Assembly (NCBI GenBank): GCA_910585385.1
Contig: CAJUDV010000002.1
Span: forward strand, 37,080 to 101,079
Direction: 5' to 3'
From: an uncultured Oscillibacter sp.
GTDB taxonomy: Bacteria; Bacillota; Clostridia; Oscillospirales; Oscillospiraceae
DNA length: 64,000 bases
Part shown: positions 8,091 to 16,488 of the stretch, one piece after another
Numbering within the stretch: position 1 is the stretch's first letter
How the letters are laid out: each line of letters starts with the position of its first letter
Position numbers and translations under genes: made by a program
Notes under the pieces: model-generated
Told to the model about the DNA's origin: nothing
Seen by the model: the letters and a program-made list of their open reading frames with translations, nothing else
Database searches by the model: none

Positions 8091-9215
8091 TTAAAGATCC
8101 AGCTTGTAGTCTCCCTCTTTGATGAGACCCTGCTTCCGCATGAGCTCGGATACCAGCCAGGACACGGCGGCGGGGATCACCACCGCCACCAGCGCCAGGC
8201 CGATCCAGTCCAGGGCCCCGGCAGAGAGGGCCGACTCCCCCTGGGCCAGGGCGTCCTCAGAGGGGCTCAGCCAGCCGGTGATGACGCCGATGGGGCCCAC
8301 CAGGCCGCAGGTGCCCATGCCGGAGGAGATGGCCGCGCCATTCATCTTTATGCCAAAGACGCAGGTGGCGATGGGTCCGTTGACGATGGAGGCGACCACC
8401 GGCGGGACCCAGAGCACGGGCTTTCGCAGGAGGTTTGGCACCTGGAGCATGGAGGTGCCCAGGCCCTGGGAGGTGAGGCCGGCGACGCCGTTCTCCCGGT
8501 AGGAGGCCGCGGCGAAGCCCACCATGTGGGCGCAGCACCCGGCCACGGCGGCGCCTCCCGCCAGCCCCACCAGGTGGAGGGCGGCGCAGATGGCGGCGGA
8601 GCTGATGGGCAGGGTCAAAATCACGCCGATGATGGCGGAGACCAGGATGCCCATGAGGAAGGGCTGCTGGTTGGTGGCCCACATGATGACGTCTCCCAGC
8701 CAGCTGGCGGCGGCGCCGATGGGCGGCGCGATGAGGGAGGCCGCCAGTACGCCGGAGAGGATGGTGACGGTGGGGGTGACGATCAGGTCCACCGGGGTGC
8801 GCCTGGACACCAGCTTGCCCAGGAAGACGGCGATCAGCGTCACCACGAACACCGCCAGGGGGCCGCCGGTGCCCCCCAGGGAGTTGGCGGCGTAGCCCAC
8901 CGCCAGGCAGGAGTAGAGCACGTAGGGCGGGGCCTTCATGGAGTAGGCGATGGCCCCGCCCATGGCCGCGCCCTGCACGGCGTAGGCGAAGGTTTTGGCG
9001 TCCACCAGCAGGGCGAAGTCCACCCCCCAGAGGGTGTAGTTCAGGTCAAAGAGGTATACGCCCACGGTGTTGAAGATGGTGCCGATAAGGAGCGAGGCGA
9101 AGAGGCCGTGGGCCATGCCCCCCAGGCCGTCGATGAAGATCCGCTGGGCGGTGAAGGAGATGTTCTGCTCCGCGCAGTACTTGCGGAAGCCTGTCAGTTC
9201 TTTGGTGTTGTCCAT
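8091..9215 (-). CDS. PTS sugar transporter subunit IIC-like membrane protein (EIIC_2 type)
   Basis: A hydrophobic, Gly/Ala-rich integral membrane protein of about 374 aa with roughly ten membrane segments. Its features (AQRIFIDGLGGMAHGLFASLLIGTIFNTVG; GMGTCGLVGPIGVITGW) are those of the PTS_EIIC_2 family. No IIA or IIB domain or gene is nearby, so PTS-driven uptake is not proven and the substrate is unknown. I chose the second Met (9215) because GAGGAAAA lies 7-8 nt before it; the first ATG (9233) has only a weak purine stretch. The gene follows the aminotransferase by 30 bp in one operon, which suggests the transported compound relates to an amino acid or amino sugar (inference). Confidence 0.75.
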   Translation of the reverse strand: MDNTKELTGFRKYCAEQNISFTAQRIFIDGLGGMAHGLFASLLIGTIFNTVGVYLFDLNYTLWGVDFALLVDAKTFAYAVQGAAMGGAIAYSMKAPPYVLYSCLAVGYAANSLGGTGGPLAVFVVTLIAVFLGKLVSRRTPVDLIVTPTVTILSGVLAASLIAPPIGAAASWLGDVIMWATNQQPFLMGILVSAIIGVILTLPISSAAICAALHLVGLAGGAAVAGCCAHMVGFAAASYRENGVAGLTSQGLGTSMLQVPNLLRKPVLWVPPVVASIVNGPIATCVFGIKMNGAAISSGMGTCGLVGPIGVITGWLSPSEDALAQGESALSAGALDWIGLALVAVVIPAAVSWLVSELMRKQGLIKEGDYKLDL

Positions 9216-9245
9216 GTTGGTTTTCCTCGTCATTCTCTCTTAAAA

Positions 9246-10400
9246 TCAGAGTTTTTTCAGCCCCTCCAGGCGGTTCAGAGCGTCCAGCAGGGTCTCGTCC
9301 TTTTTGGCGAAGTGGAGGCGGATCAGGTGGTTTACCGGCTCCCGGAAGAAGCTGGAGCCGGGCACGGCCCCCACGCCGATGTCCCGGGCCAGCATCTCAC
9401 AGAATTGGAGGTCGCTGTCAAAGCCGTACCGGGAGATGTCCAGCAGGACGTAGTAGGCCCCCTCCGGGGTGTTGTGGGCAAGGCCCAGGCCGTCCAGGCC
9501 CCGGAGGAACAGCTCCCGCTTGTGGGCGTACTTGGCCAGCAGGTCGTCGTAGTAGTCCTGGCCGAACCGCAGTCCGGGGATCACCGCCTCCTGGAGAGGG
9601 GCCGCCGCCCCCACGGTGAGGAAGTCGTGGACCTTTTTGATGCGCTCCGAGATCTCCGCCGGGGCGATGGTGTAGCCCAGCCTCCAGCCGGTGATGGAGT
9701 AGGTCTTGGAGAGGGACGAGCAGGAGATGGTCCGCTCCCACATGCCGGGGAGGGTTGCGAAATAGACGTGCCGGCCGGGGGCGTAGACGATGTGCTCGTA
9801 CACCTCGTCGGTGATGACGTAGGCGTCGTACCTCGCCGCGAGAGACGCGATGATCTCCAGCTCTCCCATGGTGAACACCCGGCCGCAGGGGTTGGAGGGG
9901 TTGCACAGCACCAGGGCCTTGGGGCGCCGGCGGAAGGCGTCCTCCAGCACCTCCGGGTCAAAGCGGAAGTCCGGCGGCGTCAGGGGCACGTAGATGGGCT
10001 CCGCCCCGGAGAGGATGGTGTCCGCGCCGTAGTTCTCGTAGAAGGGGGAGAAGACGATGACCTTGTCGCCGGGGTTGGCCACGGTCATCATGGCGGCCAT
10101 CATGGCCTCGGTGCTGCCGCAGGTGACGGTGATCTCGCTGTCGGGGTCGAGGCGGCGGCCCATACAGCGGGCCTGCTTGTCCGCCAGGGCCTCCCGGAAG
10201 TTCTGGGCGCCCCAGGTGACGGAGTACTGGTGGACGTTCTCCCCCGGGGTCTGGGCCAGCCGGTCCAGAATGGCCCGGGGCGGGTCGAAGTCCGGAAACC
10301 CCTGGGAGAGGTTGACGGCGCCGTAGCGGTTGGAGATCCGGGTCATGCGCCGGATCACCGAGTCGGTGAAGTGGGCCGTGCGGGTGGAAAGCTGCTGCAT
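9246..10400 (-). CDS. Class I/II pyridoxal-phosphate aminotransferase
   Basis: A 384-aa fold-type I aminotransferase of the aspartate/kynurenine-aminotransferase group. The PLP-binding lysine lies in SLSKTYSITGWRLGY (about residues 230-245), preceded by NPSNPCGRVF and VITDEVYEHIVY, which position the pyridoxal ring. The C-terminal RLHFAKKDETL carries the carboxylate-binding Arg. It transfers amino groups between an amino acid and a 2-oxo acid in the cytoplasm; the substrate cannot be fixed from sequence. The start has AAGGAGG 8 nt upstream. It is the first gene of a two-gene operon with the PTS IIC-like protein, with a promoter at 10440-10468. Confidence 0.9.
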   Translation of the reverse strand: MQQLSTRTAHFTDSVIRRMTRISNRYGAVNLSQGFPDFDPPRAILDRLAQTPGENVHQYSVTWGAQNFREALADKQARCMGRRLDPDSEITVTCGSTEAMMAAMMTVANPGDKVIVFSPFYENYGADTILSGAEPIYVPLTPPDFRFDPEVLEDAFRRRPKALVLCNPSNPCGRVFTMGELEIIASLAARYDAYVITDEVYEHIVYAPGRHVYFATLPGMWERTISCSSLSKTYSITGWRLGYTIAPAEISERIKKVHDFLTVGAAAPLQEAVIPGLRFGQDYYDDLLAKYAHKRELFLRGLDGLGLAHNTPEGAYYVLLDISRYGFDSDLQFCEMLARDIGVGAVPGSSFFREPVNHLIRLHFAKKDETLLDALNRLEGLKKL

Positions 10401-10439
10401 TTGGTTCCCTCCTTAATTCAGGATCGATTTGACCAGAAT

Positions 10440-10468
10440 ATTTTACAGGTCCCGCCCCCTTCCGTCAA
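10440..10468 (-). promoter_or_regulatory. SigA-type promoter of the aminotransferase operon
   Basis: On the minus strand TTGACG (10468-10463) and TAAAAT (10445-10440) are separated by 17 bp. The start codon is about 40 bp downstream. The hexamers are identical to those of the divergent promoter at 10521. Confidence 0.7.
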
Positions 10469-10520
10469 GTACCGAAGGAAGCCGCTGCGGCGGCCCGGCG
10501 GCGGAAATGGGACGGCAATA

Positions 10521-10549
10521 TTGACGCGGGGCCGGAAAGGGTGTAAAAT
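10521..10549 (+). promoter_or_regulatory. SigA-type promoter of the methionine synthase cluster
   Basis: TTGACG (10521-10526), a 17-bp spacer and TAAAAT (10544-10549). A small hairpin (AGGCGCA/TGCGCCT, 10568-10587) lies in the leader. I see no cobalamin or SAM riboswitch between the promoter and the gene. Confidence 0.7.
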
Positions 10550-10617
10550 TCTCAGCAAAACGCACAGAGGCGCACCTCTTTGCGCCTGTATTTTCTGTGG
10601 AAGGGCGGGATGGAATT

Positions 10618-11277
10618 TTGAGCTCTCCGTTGATTGAGGAGGCCCTGCGGTACCTGGGCGCTGCCGGCGCGCCGGAGGCGCTGCGGCGGCAGGTGGCGGG
10701 GGAGGCGGAGGCGCTGTCCGCCCAGATCCGGCCCCGGTATGTCTACCGGGTGTACGGACTGGAGCTGCGGTCAGGCGGTGTCGGCCTGGTGGGCGCCGGG
10801 GTGGTCCTGCGGGGTGACACCGCCGCCCGGATGCTGGAGACCTGCGGCCAGGCGGCGCTGCTGGCCTGCACCCTGGGGGCCCGGTTTGACCTGACCCTGA
10901 ACGCCGCCCAGGTCCGGGACATGGCCCGGGCCGTGATTCTGGACGCCGTCGGCAGCGCGCTGGTGGAGCGGGGCTGTGACGAGGCGGAGGCGGAGCTGTC
11001 CGCCCGCTTTCCGGGGCGGTATCTCACGGACCGGTTCAGCCCCGGCTACGGGGATCTGCCCCTGGACCTCCAGGGGGACATCTGCGCCGTCTTGGACGCG
11101 TCCCGGCGGCTGGGGCTTACGGTGACGGAGAGCCTGCTCTTAAACCCGGTGAAGTCCGTCACCGCCGTCATCGGGGTGTCGGACCGGCCCCAGATGGCCC
11201 GCGTCCGGGGCTGCGATTACTGTCAGATGCGGGAGCGGTGCCCGCTGCGCAAGGGAGGAAAACACTGTGGGAACTGA
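10618..11277 (+). CDS. Methionine synthase reactivation-domain protein (split MetH C-terminal module)
   Basis: About 219 aa, matching the vitamin B12-dependent methionine synthase activation domain as a separate polypeptide. The SAM-binding segment is visible as DRFSPGYGDLPLDLQGDICAVLDA (about residues 138-162), the counterpart of the RxxPGY motif in E. coli MetH. The C-terminus has a CDYCQMRERC cysteine cluster. It should help re-methylate oxidised cobalamin on the MetH core encoded next. No in-frame ATG is available. I chose TTG 10618, with GGGCGGGA upstream, over GTG 10597, which lacks a ribosome site. It overlaps the metH start by 11 bp. Confidence 0.85.
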   Translation: MSSPLIEEALRYLGAAGAPEALRRQVAGEAEALSAQIRPRYVYRVYGLELRSGGVGLVGAGVVLRGDTAARMLETCGQAALLACTLGARFDLTLNAAQVRDMARAVILDAVGSALVERGCDEAEAELSARFPGRYLTDRFSPGYGDLPLDLQGDICAVLDASRRLGLTVTESLLLNPVKSVTAVIGVSDRPQMARVRGCDYCQMRERCPLRKGGKHCGN

Positions 11278-13621
11278 GTTCTTTCGTGATAAGATCATAT
11301 TGCTGGACGGAGCCATGGGCACCGTTCTCCAGCAGCGGGGCCTGCCCCCGGGCGGCGTGCCGGAGCTGCTGAACCTGACGGACCCGGCCCTGCTGGCGTC
11401 CGTGTACCGGGAGTACGTGGACGCCGGAAGTCAGGTGGTCTACGCCAACACCTTCGGGGCCAACGGACTGAAGCTGGCCCGGTCCGGCCATGCCGTTTCG
11501 GAGGTCGTCGCCGCCGCCGTCAAAACGGCGCGGGAGGCCGTGGAGGGCCGTGCCCTGGTGGCTTTGGACGTGGGGCCCCTGGGAGAGCTCCTGGAGCCCA
11601 TGGGCACTTTGACCTTCCAGCGGGCCTATGACCTGTTTCGGGAGATGATGGCCGCCGGCGCGGCGGCGGGGGCGGATCTCATCGCCATTGAGACCATGAC
11701 GGACCTCTATGAGGCCAGGGCGGCGCTGCTGGCGGCCAAGGAGAACACCGGCCTGCCGGTGCTGGTCACCATGTCCTTTGAGGAGAGCGGCCGCACCTTC
11801 ACCGGCTGCACCGTGGCCTCCATGGCCCGTACGCTGGAGGGCCTGGGGGCGGACGCCGTCGGCCTGAACTGCTCCCTGGGGCCGGACCAGCTGGCGCCTC
11901 TTTTGAGGGAGCTGTGCGAAAACACCCGCCTGCCGGTGGCGGCCAAGCCCAACGCCGGGCTGCCGGACCCGGTGGACGGACACTACGGCATGGGGCCGGA
12001 GGAATTCGCCGCCGCACTGATCCCCTGCCTGGAGGCGGGAGTGACCGTCTTCGGCGGGTGCTGCGGCACCTCTCCGGCGTACATCCGGCGACTGAGAGCG
12101 GCTCTGGAGGGGGCCCGTCCAGCCCCCCGGCGGTACCTGGGCGGCGGTTTTGTCTGCACCCCGGTGACGCCCCTTTGGCTGGACGGGGTGCGGGTCATCG
12201 GCGAGCGGGTGAACCCCACCGGCAAAAAGAGGTTCCAGCAGGCGCTGCTGGAGGAGGACCTGGACTACATTCTGGACGTGGCCGCAGCGCAGGAGGAGGC
12301 CGGGGCGGACATTCTGGACGTGAACGTGGGCTGCCCCGGGGTGGACGAGACGGCCATGCTGCCCCGAGTGGTGAAGAAGATCCAGAGCGCCGTGTCCCTG
12401 CCATTGCAGCTGGACTCCTCCAACCCCGACGCCCTGGAGGCGGCGCTGCGGGCGTACAACGGCAAGGCGGCGGTGAACTCCGTCAACGGCGAGCCCCAGG
12501 TGCTGGAGCGGGTGCTGCCCATTGTAAAGAAATACGGGGCCGCCGTAGTGGGTCTCACCATGGACCAGGACGGCATCCCCCGGACGGCGGAGAGACGGGT
12601 GGAGATCGCCCGGCGCATTCTGGAGGCGGCGCTGGCCCATGGGATTCCCAGAGAGGATGTGTGGATCGACTGTCTGGCCCTTACCGTCTCCGCCCAGCAG
12701 GAGCAGGCGGCGGAGACCCTGAGGGCTGTGGGAACCGTCCGCCGGGAGCTGGGACTCCAGACGGTGCTGGGGGTGTCCAACATCTCCTTCGGCCTGCCGG
12801 GCCGCGCCCTGGTGACCCAGAGCTTTTTGACCCAGGCTTTGGCGGCGGGGCTGACATTGCCCATCGTCAATCCCAACCAGCGGGAGATGATGGACGCCGT
12901 GGCCGCCTTCCGGGTGCTCTCCGGGGAGGATGTCCAGTGCCGGGACTACATCGCCCGGTTTGCCGCCGGCCCGTCCGCTCCGGCGGCCCCGGCTCCGGCG
13001 GGGGCCATGACGCTGGAGGAGGCCGTCGCCCGGGGCCTTCGGGCCGACGCCGCCCGGTTGGCCCGGGAGGCGCTGGAGCGGACGGACGGCCTCGCCCTGG
13101 TGGAGGGCCGCCTGATTCCCGCCCTGGACGCTGTGGGAGAGGGCTACGAGAAGGGCACGGTGTTCCTGCCCCAGCTCCTTGGCGCCGCCCAGGCGGCCCA
13201 GGCGGTGTTTGAGGCTGTCCGGTCCTCCATGGCGGAGCGGGGCGGCGCGCCGGTGAGGAAGGGGAAACTCATCGTGGCCACCGTCCGGGGGGACATCCAC
13301 GACATCGGCAAGAACATCGTCAAGACCGTGCTGGAGAACTACGGCTACGAGGTCGTCGACCTGGGCCGGGACGTGCCGCCGGAGACGGTGGCACAGGCCG
13401 TGACGGAGGGAGGCGTGGGCCTTGTGGGCCTCTCCGCCCTGATGACCACCACCCTGCCCGCCATGGAGGAGACGGTCCGCCGCCTGGGGGCGCTGGACCG
13501 TCCGCCGGCGGTGTTTGTGGGCGGCGCGGTGGTGACGCCGGAGTACGCGGCGCGGATCGGCGCGGGCTACGCCAAAGACGCCCGCCAATCTGTGGAGATC
13601 GCCAGGAGGGTGCTGGGATGA
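11267..13621 (+). CDS. metH: Cobalamin-dependent methionine synthase core (Hcy, pterin and B12 domains)
   Basis: 784 aa; transfers the methyl group of 5-methyl-THF to homocysteine by way of methylcobalamin. The homocysteine domain (1-300) has zinc-binding cysteines in GLNCS (about 205) and GGCCGTSP (about 263-270). A pterin-binding TIM barrel follows (about 310-560, with DVNVGCPG), then the four-helix cap and the Rossmann B12 domain (580-784) with the cobalt-ligand motif DIHDIGKN at about 675-682. The reactivation domain of full-length MetH is absent and supplied by the preceding gene. The start is GTG with AAGGGAGGAA upstream. The end overlaps the next gene by 4 bp. Confidence 0.95.
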   Translation: MGTEFFRDKIILLDGAMGTVLQQRGLPPGGVPELLNLTDPALLASVYREYVDAGSQVVYANTFGANGLKLARSGHAVSEVVAAAVKTAREAVEGRALVALDVGPLGELLEPMGTLTFQRAYDLFREMMAAGAAAGADLIAIETMTDLYEARAALLAAKENTGLPVLVTMSFEESGRTFTGCTVASMARTLEGLGADAVGLNCSLGPDQLAPLLRELCENTRLPVAAKPNAGLPDPVDGHYGMGPEEFAAALIPCLEAGVTVFGGCCGTSPAYIRRLRAALEGARPAPRRYLGGGFVCTPVTPLWLDGVRVIGERVNPTGKKRFQQALLEEDLDYILDVAAAQEEAGADILDVNVGCPGVDETAMLPRVVKKIQSAVSLPLQLDSSNPDALEAALRAYNGKAAVNSVNGEPQVLERVLPIVKKYGAAVVGLTMDQDGIPRTAERRVEIARRILEAALAHGIPREDVWIDCLALTVSAQQEQAAETLRAVGTVRRELGLQTVLGVSNISFGLPGRALVTQSFLTQALAAGLTLPIVNPNQREMMDAVAAFRVLSGEDVQCRDYIARFAAGPSAPAAPAPAGAMTLEEAVARGLRADAARLAREALERTDGLALVEGRLIPALDAVGEGYEKGTVFLPQLLGAAQAAQAVFEAVRSSMAERGGAPVRKGKLIVATVRGDIHDIGKNIVKTVLENYGYEVVDLGRDVPPETVAQAVTEGGVGLVGLSALMTTTLPAMEETVRRLGALDRPPAVFVGGAVVTPEYAARIGAGYAKDARQSVEIARRVLG

Positions 13622-15396
13622 CGGACATTCGGACGTATGTGAAGTCGGGGGCGCCGCTGCTGTTTGACGGCGCCATGGGGACCTATTTCGCCGCCCGGTC
13701 CGGCCGGGGGGAACAGCGCTGCGAGCTGGGGAGCCTGGAGCGTCCCGGGGAGATCACGGCCATTCACAGGGCCTATCTGGAGGCCGGATGCAGGGCCCTC
13801 AAGACCAACACCTTCACCGTCAGCGCGGATCTGGCCCGGGGGGACGGGGAGACGGCCAGGAGGATCATCGAGGCCTCCTGCCGCCTGGCGAAAGAGTGCG
13901 CAGGGCCCTATGGGGCCTATGTCTTCGCGGACATCGGCCCCGCCCCGGAGAGCCGGGAGCTGAGCCGGGCGGAGAACTACTGCCGCCAGGCGGACCTCTT
14001 TTTGGACCAGGGCGTCCGGTACTTTCTGATGGAGACCCTGCCCAGCGACCACGGCCTGCGGCAGCTGGCCCAGCACCTGAAGGCCCGCTGTCCGGAGGCG
14101 TATCTCATCACCTCCTTCGCCGTGTCCTTCGATGGCGCCACCCGGGAGGGGGACTTCGGGCAGACCCTGCTCCGCCGGGCCGCCGCCCTGGAGGAGATCG
14201 ACGCCGTGGGCTTCAACTGCGTCTCCGGCCCCCACCACCTGCTGGAGTACATCCGGAGGCTGGATACCGGCGGCGTGACGCTGTCCGTCATGCCCAACGC
14301 CGGGTACCCGTCGGTTCTGGGCCGCAGGACGGTGTTCCAGGGGACGCCGGACTACTTCGGCCAGAAGCTGGCGGAGATTCACCAGGCGGGGGCCTCCATT
14401 GTGGGGGGCTGCTGCGGTACCACTCCCGCCCATATCGCCGGGGCGGCAAAGGCCCTGGCCGCCCCCCGGCGGACTGTGTTCCCGGTCCGGACCGGCGGAG
14501 CGCCGGAGCCCCGGCCCGCTGCCTCCGCCAATACCCTGGCGGAGAAGCTGGACGGCGGGCGGCGGGTGGTCGCGGTGGAGCTGGACCCGCCGGTGGACGA
14601 CGGCATCGCCTTCTTTCTGGAGGGGGTGAAGCGGCTGCGGGACGCGGGGGCCGACGCGGTCACCATCGCGGACTGCCCCATCGGCCGCCCCCGGGCGGAC
14701 AGCAGTCTTCTGGCCTGCAAGCTCAAGCGGGAGCTGGGCGTCGAGCCCCTGCCCCATATGACCTGCCGGGACCGGAACCTCAACGCCACCAAGGCGCTGC
14801 TGCTGGGGCTGTCCATCGAGGGGGTCCACAACGTGCTGCTGGTCACCGGAGATCCCATCCCCTCTGAGGACCGGGACGAGGTGAAGAGCGTCTTCAACTT
14901 CAACTCCCGGCGGCTGGCCGCCTATGTCTCCGGCCTGAACGAGAACGTCCTGCAAACGCCCTTCCGGATTTTCGGCGCCCTGAATGTCAACGCCAAAAAC
15001 TTTGCGGCCCAGCTGAGCGTCGCCCGGGAGAAGGAGGCGTGCGGCGTCTCCGGCTTTCTGACCCAGCCGGTGCTGTCCCGGGAGGCGCTGGAGAACCTCA
15101 AACTCGCCCGGCAGACCCTGCGGGGAAAGATCCTGGGGGGCATCTACCCGGTGGTGAGCCACAAGAACGCCTGCTTCCTCAATAACGAGATCGCCGGCAT
15201 GCGCATCTGTGAGGAGATTACCGCCCTGTATGAGGGCAGGGACCGGGAGGAGGCGGAGGCCGTGGCCGTGGCCGTCTCCGCCCGGATCGCCGGAGAGATT
15301 GCGCCCTATACCGACGGGCTCTATCTGATGACCCCGTTTAAGCGGGTGGCGCTGATGGAGCGCATTCTCCGGGAGATCGGGGCGGCACGGATTTAA
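13618..15396 (+). CDS. Homocysteine S-methyltransferase / methylenetetrahydrofolate reductase fusion
   Basis: 592 aa. Residues 1-290 are a second homocysteine-binding TIM barrel (FDGAMGTYF at the start; zinc-ligand GGCCGTTPAHI at about 261-271). Residues 300-592 are a FAD-dependent MTHFR domain (VAVELDPPVDD, TCRDRNLNATKALLLG, VLLVTGDP). The architecture is that of Bacillus YitJ-like proteins. The MTHFR half makes 5-methyl-THF, the methyl donor of the adjacent MetH. The N-terminal half may methylate homocysteine or only bind it. The stop codon TAA (15394-15396) lies inside the left arm of a palindrome formed by repeat ends. Confidence 0.92.
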   Translation: MTDIRTYVKSGAPLLFDGAMGTYFAARSGRGEQRCELGSLERPGEITAIHRAYLEAGCRALKTNTFTVSADLARGDGETARRIIEASCRLAKECAGPYGAYVFADIGPAPESRELSRAENYCRQADLFLDQGVRYFLMETLPSDHGLRQLAQHLKARCPEAYLITSFAVSFDGATREGDFGQTLLRRAAALEEIDAVGFNCVSGPHHLLEYIRRLDTGGVTLSVMPNAGYPSVLGRRTVFQGTPDYFGQKLAEIHQAGASIVGGCCGTTPAHIAGAAKALAAPRRTVFPVRTGGAPEPRPAASANTLAEKLDGGRRVVAVELDPPVDDGIAFFLEGVKRLRDAGADAVTIADCPIGRPRADSSLLACKLKRELGVEPLPHMTCRDRNLNATKALLLGLSIEGVHNVLLVTGDPIPSEDRDEVKSVFNFNSRRLAAYVSGLNENVLQTPFRIFGALNVNAKNFAAQLSVAREKEACGVSGFLTQPVLSREALENLKLARQTLRGKILGGIYPVVSHKNACFLNNEIAGMRICEEITALYEGRDREEAEAVAVAVSARIAGEIAPYTDGLYLMTPFKRVALMERILREIGAARI

Positions 15397-15459
15397 AACA
15401 GACGCTAGAGTCTGTTTTAAATCCGTCAAAACGCCCAAAGGGCGGATGTTTTTCCGCCG
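15389..15459. repeat. Fragment of the dispersed inverted-repeat element (copy D)
   Basis: Two element ends lie head to head: arms GGATTTAAAACAGAC (15389-15403) and GTCTGTTTTAAATCC (15410-15424). The sequence continues with CCGTCAAAACGCC and, after a divergent 13 nt, TTTTTCCGCCG. Both match the reverse complement of the right end of the copy at 23128-23292. The metF-fusion stop codon lies in the first arm. Confidence 0.75.
15421..15453 (+). terminator. Terminator of the methionine cluster
   Basis: ATCCG (15421-15425) pairs with CGGAT (15443-15447), enclosing GCCC/GGGC, followed by GTTTTT. It is made from repeat sequence (copy D). Confidence 0.6.
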
Positions 15460-15477
15460 TTTTTTTGAAACGCAGTG

Positions 15478-15506
15478 AGAGCGCCTCCCGTTTAGGGAGG
15501 CGCTCT
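15478..15506. terminator. Hairpin between convergent operons
   Basis: AGAGCGCCTCCC (15478-15489) and GGGAGGCGCTCT (15495-15506) with a 5-nt loop. It lies just after the ECF S-component stop codon on the minus strand. Confidence 0.75.
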
Positions 15507-15509
15507 TGT

Positions 15510-16052
15510 CTATTTTCCGCCGTATTTTGTCCGGAAGGCGGCCAGCGCCCGGCGCAGGGGGCTGAACAGGGCCAGGGCCACCACGAAATTTCCCGCCCCG
15601 TGGAGCAGGTCCATGGGGATGCCGGCCACCCACCAGCTTACGGCGAAGGCCCATCCGCCGGTGATCCAGTACACCAGGGCGCACAGGGCGCCGAACAGCA
15701 GCCCAAAGCACCCGGAGAGGGCCGCCCACACCAGGGGGGACTCCGCCCGCCGCAGCAGCCGGGCGGCGGCGAAGAGCGCCAGCCACACATATAGATAGGC
15801 GATGTTCCACAGCCCGATGCCCCACACGGCGAATTCCAGGAACACATACAGGTAGACGGCGTACAGCCCCCGCCAGCCAAAGCACACGGCGGCCAGCATG
15901 ACCATCAGGGACACCGGTTCGATGTTTGGCAGCTGGGCCATGGCCATTTTCAGGGCAAAGGTCATGGCCCCAAGCAGGCCGAACAGGGCCAGCTCCGCGG
16001 TGGTCAGCCCCCGCCGGTCAGCCGGAGGTGTAGAACCAGCCATAGCGGTCAC
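15510..16052 (-). CDS. ECF transporter S component-like membrane protein
   Basis: A 180-aa hydrophobic protein with about five or six membrane helices. The N-terminal half (ELALFGLLGAMTFALKMAMAQLPNIEPVSLMVMLAA) and GIPMDLLHGAGNFVVALALF near the end are typical of energy-coupling-factor substrate-binding (S) components. No ECF ATPases or T component are nearby, so it would use shared EcfAAT modules (group II ECF). It overlaps the upstream DUF4430 gene by 35 bp and is clearly co-expressed with it. Beside a B12-dependent methionine cluster, cobalamin is the most attractive substrate, but this is inference. Confidence 0.75.
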   Translation of the reverse strand: MTAMAGSTPPADRRGLTTAELALFGLLGAMTFALKMAMAQLPNIEPVSLMVMLAAVCFGWRGLYAVYLYVFLEFAVWGIGLWNIAYLYVWLALFAAARLLRRAESPLVWAALSGCFGLLFGALCALVYWITGGWAFAVSWWVAGIPMDLLHGAGNFVVALALFSPLRRALAAFRTKYGGK

Positions 16053-16416
16053 CGTCGCGGAGGACCACGGCGTCGGCGCCGGTGGTGACGTCCTGGCCGT
16101 TTTGGGTCAGGCGCCACCAGCTCTGGTCCCTGGCGTAGTCCACCGTCTCGCCGTCCACCGTTTCCACAAACAGCCCGTAGTCCCCGGGGGTTCCGGAGAT
16201 CAGGCCCTCCTGCGCCAAAAGCTCTCCCAGGTACTCCAGATCCGTCTGGTAGGTGAATTCGGCGGTGGAGCCGTCGCCGTGGGTGACCTCGACCGTCACC
16301 GTCTTCTCCCCCTCCGCCGTCTCGGGCAGGCTGGACTGCCAGACGCGCCACAGCCCGAAAGCCAGCGCGCAGAACGCCGCCGCGGCGGCGATTCCATAGA
16401 GGTAGTTCTTCTTCAT
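16018..16416 (-). CDS. DUF4430 (transcobalamin C-terminal-like) exported protein
   Basis: 132 aa. One N-terminal membrane anchor or signal (YLYGIAAAAAFCALAFGLWRVW) is followed by a single DUF4430 domain (about 40-132): VTVEVTHGDG, EYLGELLAQEGLI, YGLFVETVDGE, SWWRLTQNGQDVTTGADAVVLRDGDRYGWFY. This domain resembles the C-terminal part of transcobalamin/intrinsic factor, which closes over B12. It probably sits outside the membrane and passes ligand to the ECF S component encoded downstream. The start has GGAGGGAC upstream, and a good promoter lies at 16460-16487. No lipobox is seen. Confidence 0.8.
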   Translation of the reverse strand: MKKNYLYGIAAAAAFCALAFGLWRVWQSSLPETAEGEKTVTVEVTHGDGSTAEFTYQTDLEYLGELLAQEGLISGTPGDYGLFVETVDGETVDYARDQSWWRLTQNGQDVTTGADAVVLRDGDRYGWFYTSG

Positions 16417-16459
16417 CCCGGTCCCTCCAGATGCTCTTTTTGTATGTCTCTTTTGCCTT

Positions 16460-16487
16460 AGTATACCATAAATTGGGACATTGTAAA
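16460..16487 (-). promoter_or_regulatory. Promoter of the DUF4430/ECF operon
   Basis: On the minus strand TTTACA (16487-16482), a 16-bp spacer and TATACT (16465-16460). It lies about 45 bp before the start codon. Confidence 0.7.
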
Positions 16488-16488
16488 G

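Noticed and set aside
10568..10587. Hairpin AGGCGCA/TGCGCCT as a terminator before the methionine cluster
   Set aside because: It lies between a good promoter and the first gene, has a 7-bp stem only, and the following GTATTTT is a poor U tract. Attenuation is possible but not supported.
10550..10617. Cobalamin or SAM riboswitch before the methionine cluster
   Set aside because: The leader is only about 65 nt with one small hairpin. It is too short and lacks the B12-box or S-box sequences.
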